Part shown: one piece after another, positions 19,670 through 29,258 of the stretch
How positions within the stretch are numbered: the first letter of the stretch is position 1
Layout of the letters: every line of letters starts with the position of its first letter
Assembly: GCA_003158855.1 (NCBI GenBank)
Contig: PMLJ01000030.1
Location: 1-64,000, forward strand
From: Acidimicrobiaceae bacterium
GTDB lineage: Bacteria; Actinomycetota; Acidimicrobiia; Acidimicrobiales; RAAP-2
Reading direction: 5' to 3'
Length of the DNA stretch: 64,000 nt
Made by a program: the position numbers and the translations under genes
The notes under the pieces: generated by a model
What the model saw: only the letters and a program-made list of their open reading frames with translations
Databases searched by the model: none
What the model was told of the DNA's origin: nothing

Positions 19670-20266
19670 ATGCGTCGTCACTCCTATCTCCCCCCGGTTG
19701 CAGCCGGACTCCTCGTCGCGGGCTCGCTCACCCTCGGCGCTGGATTCTCGACGATTGCCGGGGCGGCGACCACCACGTCAGCCTGCAGCGCCATCACGAA
19801 GGCGGCCGTCGTTCCGGACGGCTTTACCGGCGCGACATCGCCGAAGATTACCAACTACAACTACTCGAAGCCCTCGGCGAATGCCGCGAACTCTCTCGGC
19901 ACGACCATTGACTTCGGAGCGAAGGCCCTGGTCGTTAGTTGCGTCAGTCCCGCCGACATCAAGAAGCTCTCGGTGACCGCGCAGGGCGCATCGAAGCCAG
20001 CGATGACGGCGACGCAGTACATGGCGTACATGGTCAAGCAATCGGCAGGCGCCATGAAGAAGACCCCGGTCGGTGGCGTGAGCGACTACCTGGACTTCGG
20101 CAGTGGCAAGGAAGACGGCCTCGGTTCGACGGCGAAGGCCGGCAGTGTCCGCCTTGACGCATGGGTCGCGGGAAACTACATCGTCTTGACCTTCACGGCT
20201 CCGGTGGCTACGACGCCATCGAAGGCCTTGCTTAGTTTCATTAAGACAACCGGGAAGGTCCTCTAG
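19670..20266 (+). CDS. Secreted protein of unknown function
   Basis: A 198-residue protein with a clear Sec signal peptide: basic start MRRHSYLPP, hydrophobic core, and a likely cleavage after an AxA-type site (STIAGAA). The mature part contains two Cys residues (SACSAITK and VVSCVSPAD) that could form a disulfide, and no catalytic motif I recognise. ATG follows AAAGGTATTCC. The function is unknown; its small size and Ala/Thr/Lys richness suggest an extracytoplasmic accessory protein. Confidence 0.7.
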   Translation: MRRHSYLPPVAAGLLVAGSLTLGAGFSTIAGAATTTSACSAITKAAVVPDGFTGATSPKITNYNYSKPSANAANSLGTTIDFGAKALVVSCVSPADIKKLSVTAQGASKPAMTATQYMAYMVKQSAGAMKKTPVGGVSDYLDFGSGKEDGLGSTAKAGSVRLDAWVAGNYIVLTFTAPVATTPSKALLSFIKTTGKVL

Positions 20267-20275
20267 GAGATTCCG

Positions 20276-21808
20276 CTACCCGTGAGGAGGCCAACCCGGG
20301 ATCGGTCCGCGCCCTGATGGGAAGCGAACATTCTTCGCCCGAACGAACTCGTGCAGGGTCTCGGGTCCGTACTCACGCCCGTAGCCGCTTCCCTTGACGC
20401 CTCCGAACGGCGAGCCGATGAAGGTTCGACGGGTGTAGTTGTTGACGAAGACCATGCCCACCTCAAGGCGCTGGGCCAGATGGCTCGCGCGAACCTCGTC
20501 GCGCGTGCAGATTGCGGCAGTCAGTCCGTACTGGGTGCCGTTGGCGATGGCGACCGCCTCATCGTCGGTGTCGTAGCGCATCAGGCAAGCCACCGGGCCG
20601 AAGATCTCGTCCTGAGCGACGGTCATCTGCTCGGTCACGTCGCCGAGGACGCAGGGCGCGACGAAGAATCCATGGGAGAACTCGGGATCATCGGCCAACT
20701 CACCCTGGTAGAGGAGGCGCGCGCCTTCCTTGACCCCCGCTACCGCGTACTGTCTCGCCCGCTCTTGCTGGCGCGCGTCGACAAGTGGACCGATGTCAGT
20801 CGAAGCCTCGAGAGGATGGCCGACGACAAGTTTGGACGTCTTATCGACGAATCGGCTGGCGAACTCCTCGTAGAGCGACGAGTGCACCAGTATTCGTGAC
20901 GTTGACGTGCAGGCTTCGCCCTGGTTGTAGAACATCCCCTCGATCGCGATCGCGACGGCGTCCTCGAGGTCCGCGTCATCAAGGACGATGAGCGCGTTTT
21001 TGCCACCCAGCTCCAGGGTGGCGTAGGTGAGGTTCTTCGCGGCGCTTTCCATGACCCGCCGTCCGGTTGCGGTGGATCCGGTGAACGAGATGCGCTCCAC
21101 CCTCGGGTGCGAGGCCAACGCAGCGCCGGCGGAGATTCCGCCCACCGCATTGATGACGCCGGGTGGAAGGACCTCATTCGCGATCTCGACCAAGCGCATC
21201 ACGGTGAGCGGCGCCTGCTCGCCGGGTTTGATGACCACGGTGTTGCCAACGGCAAGTGCCGGCGCACACTTCTTCGAGAAATGGATCGGGGGCCAATTGA
21301 AGGGGAGGATGGCCGCGACGACGCCGTAGGGTTCGTACGCGACGCGGGCTTCGATGGGGCCCTGATCGAGGATCTGGCCGTGCACCGTGTCGGCGATGCC
21401 GGCGTAGTAGTCGAAGCTCGAGTGGCTCGAGACGACATCGACCCGCAGCGCATCGCGCTTCGGCTTTCCCACTTCGCGGGCGCACAGTTCGCCCAGTTCC
21501 TCCGCGTGTTCGCGGATACGGACGGCGACCTGTCGCATGAGCGCCCCACGCTCCTTCGGGGAGAGCTGCCGCCAGGTGTCTTCGTAGGCGCGTCGGGAGT
21601 CCATGACCGCACGGTTAACCATCTCGTCATCCGCCGCCACCACCCGTGCCAGGGGTCGCCCGTTCACCGCCTCGAGGACCTCGAAGGTGTCCGCGCCGTC
21701 GGTGTCGACGAACGAGCCGCCGATGAATGATCCCCATACGGGTCGGTGTCGCAACAGCTCATCGGTGATGCTCGAGTCAACGCCCGGGCGTTTCTGAGAA
21801 ACTGTCAT
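20276..21808 (-). CDS. Aldehyde dehydrogenase (NAD(P)-dependent)
   Basis: ALDH oxidises an aldehyde to the acid through a thiohemiacetal. The 510-residue protein shows the ILPFNWPP segment, NAD-loop GSTATGRRVMESAA, the catalytic Glu in LELGGKNALIV, the catalytic Cys in NQGEACTSTSRILVH, and the C-terminal SPFGGVKGSGYGREYG. These resemble vanillin/benzaldehyde and succinate-semialdehyde dehydrogenase-like branches. ATG at 21808 with AAGGG upstream gives the normal family length. The substrate is unassigned. A decayed ALDH C-terminus also occurs at 51203-51360 in the island. Confidence 0.9.
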   Translation of the reverse strand: MTVSQKRPGVDSSITDELLRHRPVWGSFIGGSFVDTDGADTFEVLEAVNGRPLARVVAADDEMVNRAVMDSRRAYEDTWRQLSPKERGALMRQVAVRIREHAEELGELCAREVGKPKRDALRVDVVSSHSSFDYYAGIADTVHGQILDQGPIEARVAYEPYGVVAAILPFNWPPIHFSKKCAPALAVGNTVVIKPGEQAPLTVMRLVEIANEVLPPGVINAVGGISAGAALASHPRVERISFTGSTATGRRVMESAAKNLTYATLELGGKNALIVLDDADLEDAVAIAIEGMFYNQGEACTSTSRILVHSSLYEEFASRFVDKTSKLVVGHPLEASTDIGPLVDARQQERARQYAVAGVKEGARLLYQGELADDPEFSHGFFVAPCVLGDVTEQMTVAQDEIFGPVACLMRYDTDDEAVAIANGTQYGLTAAICTRDEVRASHLAQRLEVGMVFVNNYTRRTFIGSPFGGVKGSGYGREYGPETLHEFVRAKNVRFPSGRGPIPGWPPHG

Positions 21809-21995
21809 TTCGTCCCTTTTCTCGAGAATCATCGTCCCGGAAGGCTGCTCTCGGGTTGTGGACCACCTTACCGACGCCGGCCGGAGCTTTGCGTTGAAGA
21901 AAATTCAATCGGCGAGGGTCGCGTCGTCATGGTCTCTGGCGTGAAGAGTTCGTCGCGATGACCACGAAACGAGGTCCAGGTTGAGCCGCCGAGGG

Positions 21996-22907
21996 TCAGG
22001 TCAACGCACGATCCGTCACCACCTGCGAAAGCGCGCCCTCGATGGAGTCGAGTTCAACCGCCGGCATGTACGTTCGTCGTAGGTTGATCAGCGTTGCGAT
22101 CGAAGCGCGATCAACTTTTCCGTTCGCGATGAGCCCGGTCGTCGGGGCCAACAGGCACTCGTGGTGGGCGCGAGCCTCCGTTTCGGTGAGGCCGAGTAGC
22201 AGCATGGCGGCTTCAACGACTTCGGCTTCCCTCGTCCCCGTGACGATCTCGTTCGCGGTCGTGAGCATCACGTCGATGAATCTCCGTTTGGAGTCATCGT
22301 TCTTCGATTGCTGGGTGTCGAGGGATGCGAGCACCGTTCCGAGGTACGGACCGAGTTCCACGGCGGAGCTCACGATGGTGCAACCCGCACCCCGGGCTCG
22401 CAGTTCGTTGCCCGCGTTGAGGATGGTAGCCGCGCAGCCACCTTCGACCAGGGCTGACGCCCGGCGCGGCGTCGAGCCGAGGGCTTCGACTGCGTAGTCG
22501 CCTGGATGAAGACCTTCGCGCTCCAGCAGTGCGTAGGCGACGAAGGCGAAGCCTGATCCCGCCACGTCAACGCCGACCGTCTTGCCACGGAGATCTTCGG
22601 GCGAACCGATCGATGGGGCGGTGCAGAGCGACAGTCCGAGACCTCGATCGATCGCGCTCTCGATTCGTACCGGGAGGTTTCGCCCTAGCGGATTGTGGGA
22701 CAGGAACCTGTAGGCGAGGACGTTGTCGGGACTCGTGAAGATGAGGTCGAACTCTCCCGAACCGAGGGAGTTGAACTGCGCGGGAGACGAAGTCACCGAG
22801 GTTTCATGAACGTCAATTCCGGCCCTGTTGAGACTTCCGTCGTTGCGCGCTAGGTGAATCAACACGGACCGAGTGAACGTGCCGACGTTCAGTTGGGTAT
22901 CTTGCAT
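21996..22907 (-). CDS. NMT1/SsuA-like substrate-binding-fold protein without signal peptide
   Basis: A 303-residue protein resembling type 2 periplasmic binding proteins of the NMT1/THI5/SsuA group, for example FDLIFTSPDNVLAYR and SPEDLRGKTVGVDVAGSGFAFVAYALL. It starts directly at MQDTQLNVGTFTRS with no signal peptide or lipobox, and there are no adjacent permease or ATPase genes. It may therefore be a cytoplasmic sensor or enzyme with this fold, or an uptake protein that lost its export signal. The ligand is unknown. Confidence 0.65.
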   Translation of the reverse strand: MQDTQLNVGTFTRSVLIHLARNDGSLNRAGIDVHETSVTSSPAQFNSLGSGEFDLIFTSPDNVLAYRFLSHNPLGRNLPVRIESAIDRGLGLSLCTAPSIGSPEDLRGKTVGVDVAGSGFAFVAYALLEREGLHPGDYAVEALGSTPRRASALVEGGCAATILNAGNELRARGAGCTIVSSAVELGPYLGTVLASLDTQQSKNDDSKRRFIDVMLTTANEIVTGTREAEVVEAAMLLLGLTETEARAHHECLLAPTTGLIANGKVDRASIATLINLRRTYMPAVELDSIEGALSQVVTDRALT

Positions 22908-23080
22908 GGCGCCATGATGCCACGCCCGGAAGACGGCTTCGTTACCGAGTGCGCTCAAGGGGCCCTGTGCGAGTTCCTGGAGCGATCCGAAATCATCGAA
23001 GTGCGCTCAACTCGCTGCGCGTGGCGAGGTTGTGGCTTGAGCGAATCTTCGCGCGCTGAATCCGGATCCGCGTCCATCGT

Positions 23081-24316
23081 TCACACGTGCGATGGCACGC
23101 GGGGTTGTTTCCGGCCAGCCAGCAAGAACACCAGCAGCGCCAACGTCGCGCATCCGGCGGCGAATGTGAAGGTCGCCCAAGAACCGACCAGCGACCAGAG
23201 CAATCCGCCAATCACTGAAGCCGATACCAGACCGATACTGATGATGGTTTGCAGCAGGCCGAAGATGCCCGCGGCCTCGTTATCGTTCTCTATGAAACTC
23301 CCAACGAGCGCCCTCGACACACTGTCGGTCATCGCGATGTAGAAGCCGTAGATGGTGAAGAGAACCCACACTCCAATCACGGACCTGTTGAGGGCGAAAC
23401 CGATGTACACGACCACGTAGATGACGATGCCCGCTGCATAGACGCGTCTCGGGCCGACCCTGTCCGCCAAGCTTCCGGCGGGAGTCGATGCGGCGCCGTA
23501 GACGAAGTTGTAGGCGACATAGGCAAGGACGACGAACGACAGGCTCAACCCAACGTTCTTCGAACGCAGGATGAGGAAGCTATCCGAACTGTTTCCGAGG
23601 GCGAAGAGCCCACTAGCGAGCAAGAAGATCTTAAGTTCCCGCGGCTGGGACCGAAGATTGAGGATTGGAGATGTTGCGTCGACCTCACCGGCCGCACGTG
23701 CCTTGCGCGTTGCGACCCTTGCTTCTTCTCTCGGCGTGGCATCTCGCACGAAGAGAACCACGAGGACGCCAATCACCGAGGGGACAAGCGCGATGTACAG
23801 AACGGTCCGTATGTCACCGCTGAAAGCCCGAAGCAGGATCAGAGCGATCAACGGCCCGACGACCGCGCCAGCGCTATCCAGACTTTGCTGGAGCCCGAAC
23901 ACGAGGCCTCGATTCGTGGCGTTGGTGGCATCGAGCAAGAGGGCATCGCGGGCGCCGGTACGGATGCCCTTGCCGAATTTATCGAGGGCTCTGCCGACGA
24001 ACACCAGGCCCCAGGTACTCGACAACGCCACGACAAGCTTTGACACCGTCGAAGCGAAGTATCCGAAGAAGACGAAAGGCTTGCGCTTTCCCAGTCGATC
24101 CGACCAGCGACCAAACAAGGTCTTGAATACTGCGGCACTTCCCTCGGCGACGCCGTCGATAAGGCCGAGGATGGCCACCGGCGCGCCCAGCACCTGTGTG
24201 ATGAAGATGGGCAACAGTGGATAGAGCATTTCACTCGCGATGTCGTTGAAGAAACTGACGACGCCAAGAATCCACACCGAGCCCGGTAGTTTCTTCATCG
24301 ATCTGTTTTTCTGCAT
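23081..24316 (-). CDS. Major facilitator superfamily permease
   Basis: A 411-residue protein with about twelve hydrophobic segments. The MFS loop 2-3 motif appears as FGRWSDRLGKRKP and a related loop as SLADRVGPRRVYAAG, with DKFGKGIRTGARDALL in the middle. The latter is characteristic of a bacterial MFS subgroup of unknown substrate that carries the DKxGKGIR(T) motif. ATG at 24316 was chosen; a second ATG at 24298 (MKKLPG) is also possible. No neighbouring gene indicates the substrate. Confidence 0.85.
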   Translation of the reverse strand: MQKNRSMKKLPGSVWILGVVSFFNDIASEMLYPLLPIFITQVLGAPVAILGLIDGVAEGSAAVFKTLFGRWSDRLGKRKPFVFFGYFASTVSKLVVALSSTWGLVFVGRALDKFGKGIRTGARDALLLDATNATNRGLVFGLQQSLDSAGAVVGPLIALILLRAFSGDIRTVLYIALVPSVIGVLVVLFVRDATPREEARVATRKARAAGEVDATSPILNLRSQPRELKIFLLASGLFALGNSSDSFLILRSKNVGLSLSFVVLAYVAYNFVYGAASTPAGSLADRVGPRRVYAAGIVIYVVVYIGFALNRSVIGVWVLFTIYGFYIAMTDSVSRALVGSFIENDNEAAGIFGLLQTIISIGLVSASVIGGLLWSLVGSWATFTFAAGCATLALLVFLLAGRKQPRVPSHV

Positions 24317-25155
24317 CCCAACCCTCGACCAGTCGTCCAAGCTGCGAAGTGCGGATTCCAGTTGACACGCCGAACGACATCAGCGTTCACTTCATTTCGC
24401 TGATGTTACCGCCCGACGTGGCTGAGCGAAGGTGAGTCCGGTTTTGGGTCTTCGCCTCGTTCTCAGCAGGTTCGTCCACTACCGAGCGGCCGATGAGTGC
24501 ACTGGAATACGGGAACGGTCCGCTTGGGTCACCGGGAGCGATGCGCCGACCCTTTGGGCGAAGTGTTGTAACGCTTGGCTCTAGGGCCTTCCGTGGTGAA
24601 GTACAAGCATCCAGAGGACGGGGCGGGCTGGGCTCTTCCGTCAATTGGACCGTCGTATGTTTCGAGGAAGGCCGGCTCATGAGGGCGTGGATAGCGACCG
24701 GTCTTGAGGATATGAACATTGCGAGATTGGAAGGTGACTTTCAAATCGACGCCATGTTCCGACTTTTCGACCACTACGACCGTTACGGCATCACGGGCAA
24801 CTCGAATGGCCTCAGCGGGGTCTTGAACCTTGCTCCGACGAGTCTTGAGCAATGCGTGGGCCGCAATCCTTGGCGTCATCGCAGGTACGGAAGAGGTTGG
24901 ACGCAGCCTGGAAATGGACGAGTATCAGACGATTGAAAGATCAACTGAGACAGGCGTCCGCCCCGTGTTGGCTAATGGTAGGACGGCGGGTTGTTCAGGC
25001 GAGGAGAGCATGAGTCACTCGACGCATTGCGGATCGTCGCATAGGACAGACCATTCCGAAGGGCGATGGAGCGGGTCATTTGGAGTGACTCCTAGAGCGT
25101 CCTCAGGCGAGTTGGTTAAAACACGCCAATCGCTGGGTTAAATCCGTTTGATCAG
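24317..25155. other. Gene-poor stretch
   Basis: About 840 bp in which no open frame has convincing codon use or recognisable domains. A short stretch on the plus strand near 24640-24740 (VVCFEEGRLMRAW) resembles the end of a SnoaL/NTF2-like domain, so a decayed gene is possible. I would not annotate a functional CDS here. Confidence 0.4.
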
Positions 25156-25365
25156 TTAGGAATGACCAGGAATCGTGTAGCGCGCGAATAGATGAACACC
25201 GACGAATATCCAAATCAGAATCAGGACTACTCGACCAAGGATCCGTGATGCGAGCATTGCTCCGAGTCGAGCCAGTGTCGAGATTCTCGCGGGGCGGAGT
25301 CGTCCGAGCACTTCAATGAGGAGACCTGCACCGAGCAGCACGAGCCAACCGATTGTTGCGTACAT
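25156..25365 (-). CDS. Small two-TM membrane protein (DUF6186-like)
   Basis: A 69-residue protein starting at MYATIGWLVLLGAGLLIEVL with a second hydrophobic segment VVLILIWIFVGVHLFARY. Two TM helices with an intervening basic loop containing Arg residues resemble small actinobacterial proteins of the DUF6186 type. It begins next to the stop of the upstream membrane gene, so the two are probably coexpressed and may interact. The function is unknown, and the family call is from memory of the pattern only. Confidence 0.55.
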   Translation of the reverse strand: MYATIGWLVLLGAGLLIEVLGRLRPARISTLARLGAMLASRILGRVVLILIWIFVGVHLFARYTIPGHS

Positions 25366-25366
25366 C

Positions 25367-25798
25367 TCAGCGCGAACTCTCTTGAAGTTCCCGCCGCATG
25401 CGCCAGAGCCAATTCGTCCCGACCAGCAGCCAAAGGATGTAGAGGATGCTGCGTTCCCAGCGCGTCGCCAGTAGATGATCCACGGCGGTGCTGAGTGTGG
25501 GGAAGCTTTGGGACCGACCACCGAGCGCTAGCCCGATGTCTTCGAGAACTGTTGCGCAGATGAGTACGGCCAACCATGGGGCAATGCTCGTGAGCGACGG
25601 GTGGCCAGCTCTCATTCGGTAGTAGTTCGCAGTATCTGGCCGCCGGCGCGAAAAGGCGCCCATGGCCGCGCACGTCACCACTGCGAGGATTGAGGGGATC
25701 GCGACGAGCACGTAGGAGAGCGTGGTGAACGGGCGAACACCTGCGGCCCACCACGCGTAGGTGAGGATAATCACTGCAGCGACCATGAGGCGCTTCAC
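25367..25798 (-). CDS. Small integral membrane protein of unknown function
   Basis: A 143-residue protein with about four hydrophobic segments (MVAAVIILTYAWWAAGV, TLSYVLVAIPSILAVVTC, SIAPWLAVLICATVLEDI, SILYILWLLVGTNWLWR). It directly precedes the two-TM gene on the minus strand, so they form a two-gene unit. No catalytic motif is visible. The arrangement is reminiscent of a small membrane complex, but no function can be assigned. Confidence 0.6.
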   Translation of the reverse strand: MKRLMVAAVIILTYAWWAAGVRPFTTLSYVLVAIPSILAVVTCAAMGAFSRRRPDTANYYRMRAGHPSLTSIAPWLAVLICATVLEDIGLALGGRSQSFPTLSTAVDHLLATRWERSILYILWLLVGTNWLWRMRRELQESSR

Positions 25799-26019
25799 GA
25801 GGTCAGACTACCGAATGACGACATCGCGCGGATGGTTGTGGCCCACACGGTGAGAATAGATTGCGACGTTTGTCCCGTACGGCACTTGATGTCGAGAAGA
25901 AAATACGTCACTACTCGCTCGTCCCACTGGGCACCGAGTGGATTGACGGCATGTGTGATCTCCGCTGAATGGAAGTGCTCGTGCGCTGGGACCGGCCACG
26001 ACGAACGTCAGTATCAATT

Positions 26020-26310
26020 ACCTGAACTCGTGCGGCGTCTCGGGCTAACCCACGGCAAGATGTCGACGGCCTTCGGCAAAGATCCGGTGGAGACGTTGCG
26101 CGAACACGTGTGGGTTGCTCCGTTCCAAGAGGACCGCATCACTCCGTCATCGATGCGCTCGGGGTGGACCACGTGATGATGGGCTCGAACTGGCCGCGCC
26201 CGAAGGGACTAGCGATTCCATCGACCTTCCTCGAGGACGTCGCGGAGCTATCGCCCGATCAGCAGCGCCGTGTCATAAGCAACAACCTGAGTGGGCTAAT
26301 CACGTCCTAA
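26020..26310 (+). pseudogene. Amidohydrolase (TIM-barrel, ACMSD-like) C-terminal remnant
   Basis: The plus strand carries the C-terminal part of a metal-dependent amidohydrolase in two frames. The first piece reads FGKDPVETLREHVWVAPFQED and the second DALGVDHVMMGSNWP followed by LAIPSTFLEDVAELSP. Together they match the last strand and helix of the ACMSD/gamma-resorcylate decarboxylase family, where G-S-D-W/F-P is normal; here Asn replaces the metal-binding Asp. A frameshift near 26140-26160 separates the pieces and the rest of the gene is missing. It is a clear relic. Confidence 0.7.
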
Positions 26311-26455
26311 GGCCGCGAGGGCGCGGCAATGCAGGGACCCTCAGTTGATCGTCATCGTCATCGACGAGAATCGGGCGTTCGCTGGCGGCAACGAGATCGA
26401 GCTGATGACCGTCACGGTTCGAACGACGCTCGCGCATGGCTGCGCGAGCGCTGGC

Positions 26456-27184
26456 TCAGGTTCCCATCTTGGTGAGGTTGGCGCTCGTCACGCTTGCTCG
26501 AACGCCCCCGATGAGCAGCCGGAGCCCGCTTTCGAACTGCTCATTGCCGAGGTTCGCGATGCGGCTGAGACCGATCTTGGCGATCAGCGGGTACTTGCTC
26601 GCATCAACATAGTTTGGTTGGGACTCGTCGGTCCTGTCGCCACCTTGTCCGTTCGAACTGCGCCCCGTTTCGAGTCCGTGTTCCAGGATCACGAAGCCGC
26701 GCACGAAGTTCGAGGACGCGTTGAATGCGACGGTGGCCTCTTCAAGGGAGAGTCCGTTTTGAACGAGATAGGAGAGCCCGAATTCGAGATGGTGAAGCAC
26801 TGATGGGCGCATCGCAGCTCGCTCGAAGAGGAACTGAATCCGATAGGCGAAGACCTCGCGGTAGACGGGACTCGTCTCCGTCACGATTCGGAATTCCGCG
26901 AAGTACCGGTACAGCTCTTCGTGCCACGGTCCGTCCCCGAAGGGAGGCAGGTCGTGGTAGATCTGGTACGAGACGCGGTCAGTGAGAGCCTGGAGCAGTT
27001 CGTCCTTGCTCCGGAAGTACCAGTAGATGCTGGTGACCCCCGAGTTCATGCGCTTGGCGAGTGCGCCCATGCTGAGTTGGGCCAAGCCGTTCTTCTCGAT
27101 CAGTTGGGTGGCCGCCTCGAGGATCTCCTCCTGACTGAGCGATCCGCGCGCCCGCCGTGAACTGGTCCTCTCGGTATTCGCCAT
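26456..27184 (-). CDS. TetR-family transcriptional regulator
   Basis: A 242-residue protein with an N-terminal TetR helix-turn-helix (LSQEEILEAATQLIEKNGL followed by LSMGALAKRMNSGVTSIYWYFRSKDELLQAL). The C-terminal ligand-binding part is divergent, as usual, and includes an unusual Asn/Gly/Arg-rich insertion around residues 180-200. ATG at 27184 (MANTERTSS) was preferred over an in-frame upstream ATG. It is divergent from the L,D-transpeptidase gene, and adjacent to an amidohydrolase relic. The target is unknown; no clear palindrome lies in the short upstream gap. Confidence 0.85.
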   Translation of the reverse strand: MANTERTSSRRARGSLSQEEILEAATQLIEKNGLAQLSMGALAKRMNSGVTSIYWYFRSKDELLQALTDRVSYQIYHDLPPFGDGPWHEELYRYFAEFRIVTETSPVYREVFAYRIQFLFERAAMRPSVLHHLEFGLSYLVQNGLSLEEATVAFNASSNFVRGFVILEHGLETGRSSNGQGGDRTDESQPNYVDASKYPLIAKIGLSRIANLGNEQFESGLRLLIGGVRASVTSANLTKMGT

Positions 27185-27569
27185 CAGCGTGAACACCCGA
27201 GACCAAGCAGTTCCAAGGGCGGGAGCGTCGCACGCGTAGTTGCCGCGATCGTGGAGGAGCCGAATGCCCGGCCGGCGACCCTCGGTTTCTCTCCGTCCGA
27301 CACCGCTTGCTCCAACTGTCGGGCGGATCGATCAAGAGGTCAACCCGTACGTGTCGGCGGTTTTCCCGCCCGCGTTTGGGAGCGGCGACGAGACGATGAT
27401 GCGCGCCATTCGTCACGAGACCCGCCTCCCGGACGAACTCGCGCCTTGGCGTGCAGGTGCCGCTCGAGTCTTTCTTCGTCGTGAGACGACCCACGATCAC
27501 TTTTCGGTTTCGGACGATTCGGGCAGTTCGGCACTTGACATGGCCGTGTTCGAGTTCCATGATGCGCGC

Positions 27570-28385
27570 ATGGTTGATCTAGCTTCAACGCAACGCCGCA
27601 TGGCGGCGGTGGGCGTGGTCCTTGTCGCGTTCGTCGGGGGTTTCGTGGTTCCGGGCGGGGTGTCGTCGGCAGATTCGAGCACGACGAGTTCTTCTTCATC
27701 CACGACGTCCACCGTCACGCCAGGTTCCAGCACGACGGTTGTGGCGCCGCCCACCACCACGACTACCGTAAGGAAGCCTCACCCAGCTCCGGTACTGAGG
27801 CTGGGCAGCAGCGGACCGTCCGTGCTCGTCCTTCAGCGACGCCTCTCCTCGCTGGGGTACTGGCTCGGCCAACCGAACGGGATCTTCGGCGACAGCACCC
27901 AGCAGGCCGTCTACGCGCTGCAGAAGGCGGCTTCGATTCGACGCGATGGCGCGGTGGGTCCGGTGACCGCCGCCGCGATTGCACGGGGCGTCAGAGCCCG
28001 ACCCCGGAGCAGATCCGGCAACGTGGTTGAGGTCGACCTGGGCGATGATCTGCTCATGATCGTGAAGGGCGGCAAGCTCGTGGCGGCACTCAACACCTCG
28101 ACGGGGGGTGGCTACACCTACCGCAGCGATGGCGTCACCGCCGTCGCGGACACGCCACTCGGGGTCTTCCACATCTATCGTCAAGTGAACGGCCTCGTCA
28201 TCGACTCGCTCGGCGAGCTGTGGCGTCCGAAGTACTTCGACAGCGGGTTCGCGATCCACGGAGACTCCTTCGTGCCGCCCTATCCGGTCTCGCACGGGTG
28301 CGTGCGAGTGAGCAACGAGGCGATCGATTGGATCTGGGCGAGGAACCTGCTCACCGTCGGTACCAAAGTCTTGGTCTACGACTGA
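27570..28385 (+). CDS. L,D-transpeptidase (YkuD) with peptidoglycan-binding domain
   Basis: L,D-transpeptidases make 3-3 cross-links in peptidoglycan. The order is an N-terminal hydrophobic signal/anchor (VVLVAFVGGFVVPGG), a Ser/Thr/Pro-rich linker, a PG_binding_1 domain (LRLGSSGPSVLVLQRRLSSLGYW and YALQKAASIRRDGAVGPVT), and a YkuD domain ending in the catalytic SHGCVRVSN with Cys as nucleophile. I chose ATG at 27570 because the upstream 110 codons of open frame are unlike any exported-protein N-terminus; ATG at 27600 is also possible. About 385 bp upstream hold no other gene. Confidence 0.85.
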   Translation: MVDLASTQRRMAAVGVVLVAFVGGFVVPGGVSSADSSTTSSSSSTTSTVTPGSSTTVVAPPTTTTTVRKPHPAPVLRLGSSGPSVLVLQRRLSSLGYWLGQPNGIFGDSTQQAVYALQKAASIRRDGAVGPVTAAAIARGVRARPRSRSGNVVEVDLGDDLLMIVKGGKLVAALNTSTGGGYTYRSDGVTAVADTPLGVFHIYRQVNGLVIDSLGELWRPKYFDSGFAIHGDSFVPPYPVSHGCVRVSNEAIDWIWARNLLTVGTKVLVYD

Positions 28386-28532
28386 GCGCCACCGACGGCA
28401 TTGCACCGATCGGGCGGGCCTGATCGGGTCATCATCGCGCAGGACCAGCATCGGTGGTCTCGTGCCAACACTGGCACGACGACAGCGACCATCGAATTCT
28501 CGGGTGGCTCTTCGTCACCTCGGACGGTTGAT

Positions 28533-29258
28533 CTACTTGGTTGTTCGTCGAAGCGTGGCGGCCCCCACGGCGAGGGCCGCGATGATGTAGGCGACCATGA
28601 TGGCGACTTGGCCAAGGTAGTACTCGCTGGACTGCAAGGGTGCAATGGCGTGCACTGCTGCAGTCATCGGAAGTACGTCAGCGACATATCGCAGGGCCGT
28701 CGGCAACTCATTCACGGGGACTACAAGTCCGCACAGAAGAAGTTGGGGCAAGATGAACGCGGGCATGAACTGTACGGCTTGAAACTCGGAGTGGGCCAGT
28801 GCGCTCAGCGCGAGCCCGAAGGCCGTGCCGAGCAGTCCGGCACAGAGTGCCACGACACTTATTCTCCACGGCACGCCGTGATGCGCCAAGCCGAACCAGG
28901 TGTAAGAGAGCGTCGAGACCAATGCACTCTGTGCGACGGCGACGAGCCCGAAGGCGAGGGCGTACCCATCGACGAACTCCGCCTTAGTGAGCGGGAGTGT
29001 GAGGAGCCGTTCGAGGGTGCCGACGGATCGTTCACGAAGCGTCGTCACCGATGTCACGAGGAACATGACAATCAGGGGAAAGACCCCGAGAAGTTTTGGG
29101 CCGACGGCGTTGAACGATCCCGGACTCTTCTGCAGGGACCACGCCAGGAGACCGACCAAAGCGGATGGAACCAGCATCAACAACGCAACCGTCCGAGGGT
29201 CGTGGCGCAGTTGTTGAACAATTCGACGGGTGGTCAGGAATGTGCGGCGCATGCTCAT
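28533..29258 (-). CDS. ABC-2 type exporter permease
   Basis: A 241-residue membrane protein with about six hydrophobic segments and the ABC-2 pattern of a large first loop (SFNAVGPKLLGVFP), then TSVTTLRERSVGTLERLLTLPL, the ERxxGTLE(R/Q)L coupling motif. It overlaps the upstream ATPase gene by four bases (ATGA at 29255-29258), so both are translationally coupled. The pair forms a complete small exporter, possibly for a drug or lipid; the substrate is unknown. Confidence 0.88.
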   Translation of the reverse strand: MSMRRTFLTTRRIVQQLRHDPRTVALLMLVPSALVGLLAWSLQKSPGSFNAVGPKLLGVFPLIVMFLVTSVTTLRERSVGTLERLLTLPLTKAEFVDGYALAFGLVAVAQSALVSTLSYTWFGLAHHGVPWRISVVALCAGLLGTAFGLALSALAHSEFQAVQFMPAFILPQLLLCGLVVPVNELPTALRYVADVLPMTAAVHAIAPLQSSEYYLGQVAIMVAYIIAALAVGAATLRRTTK

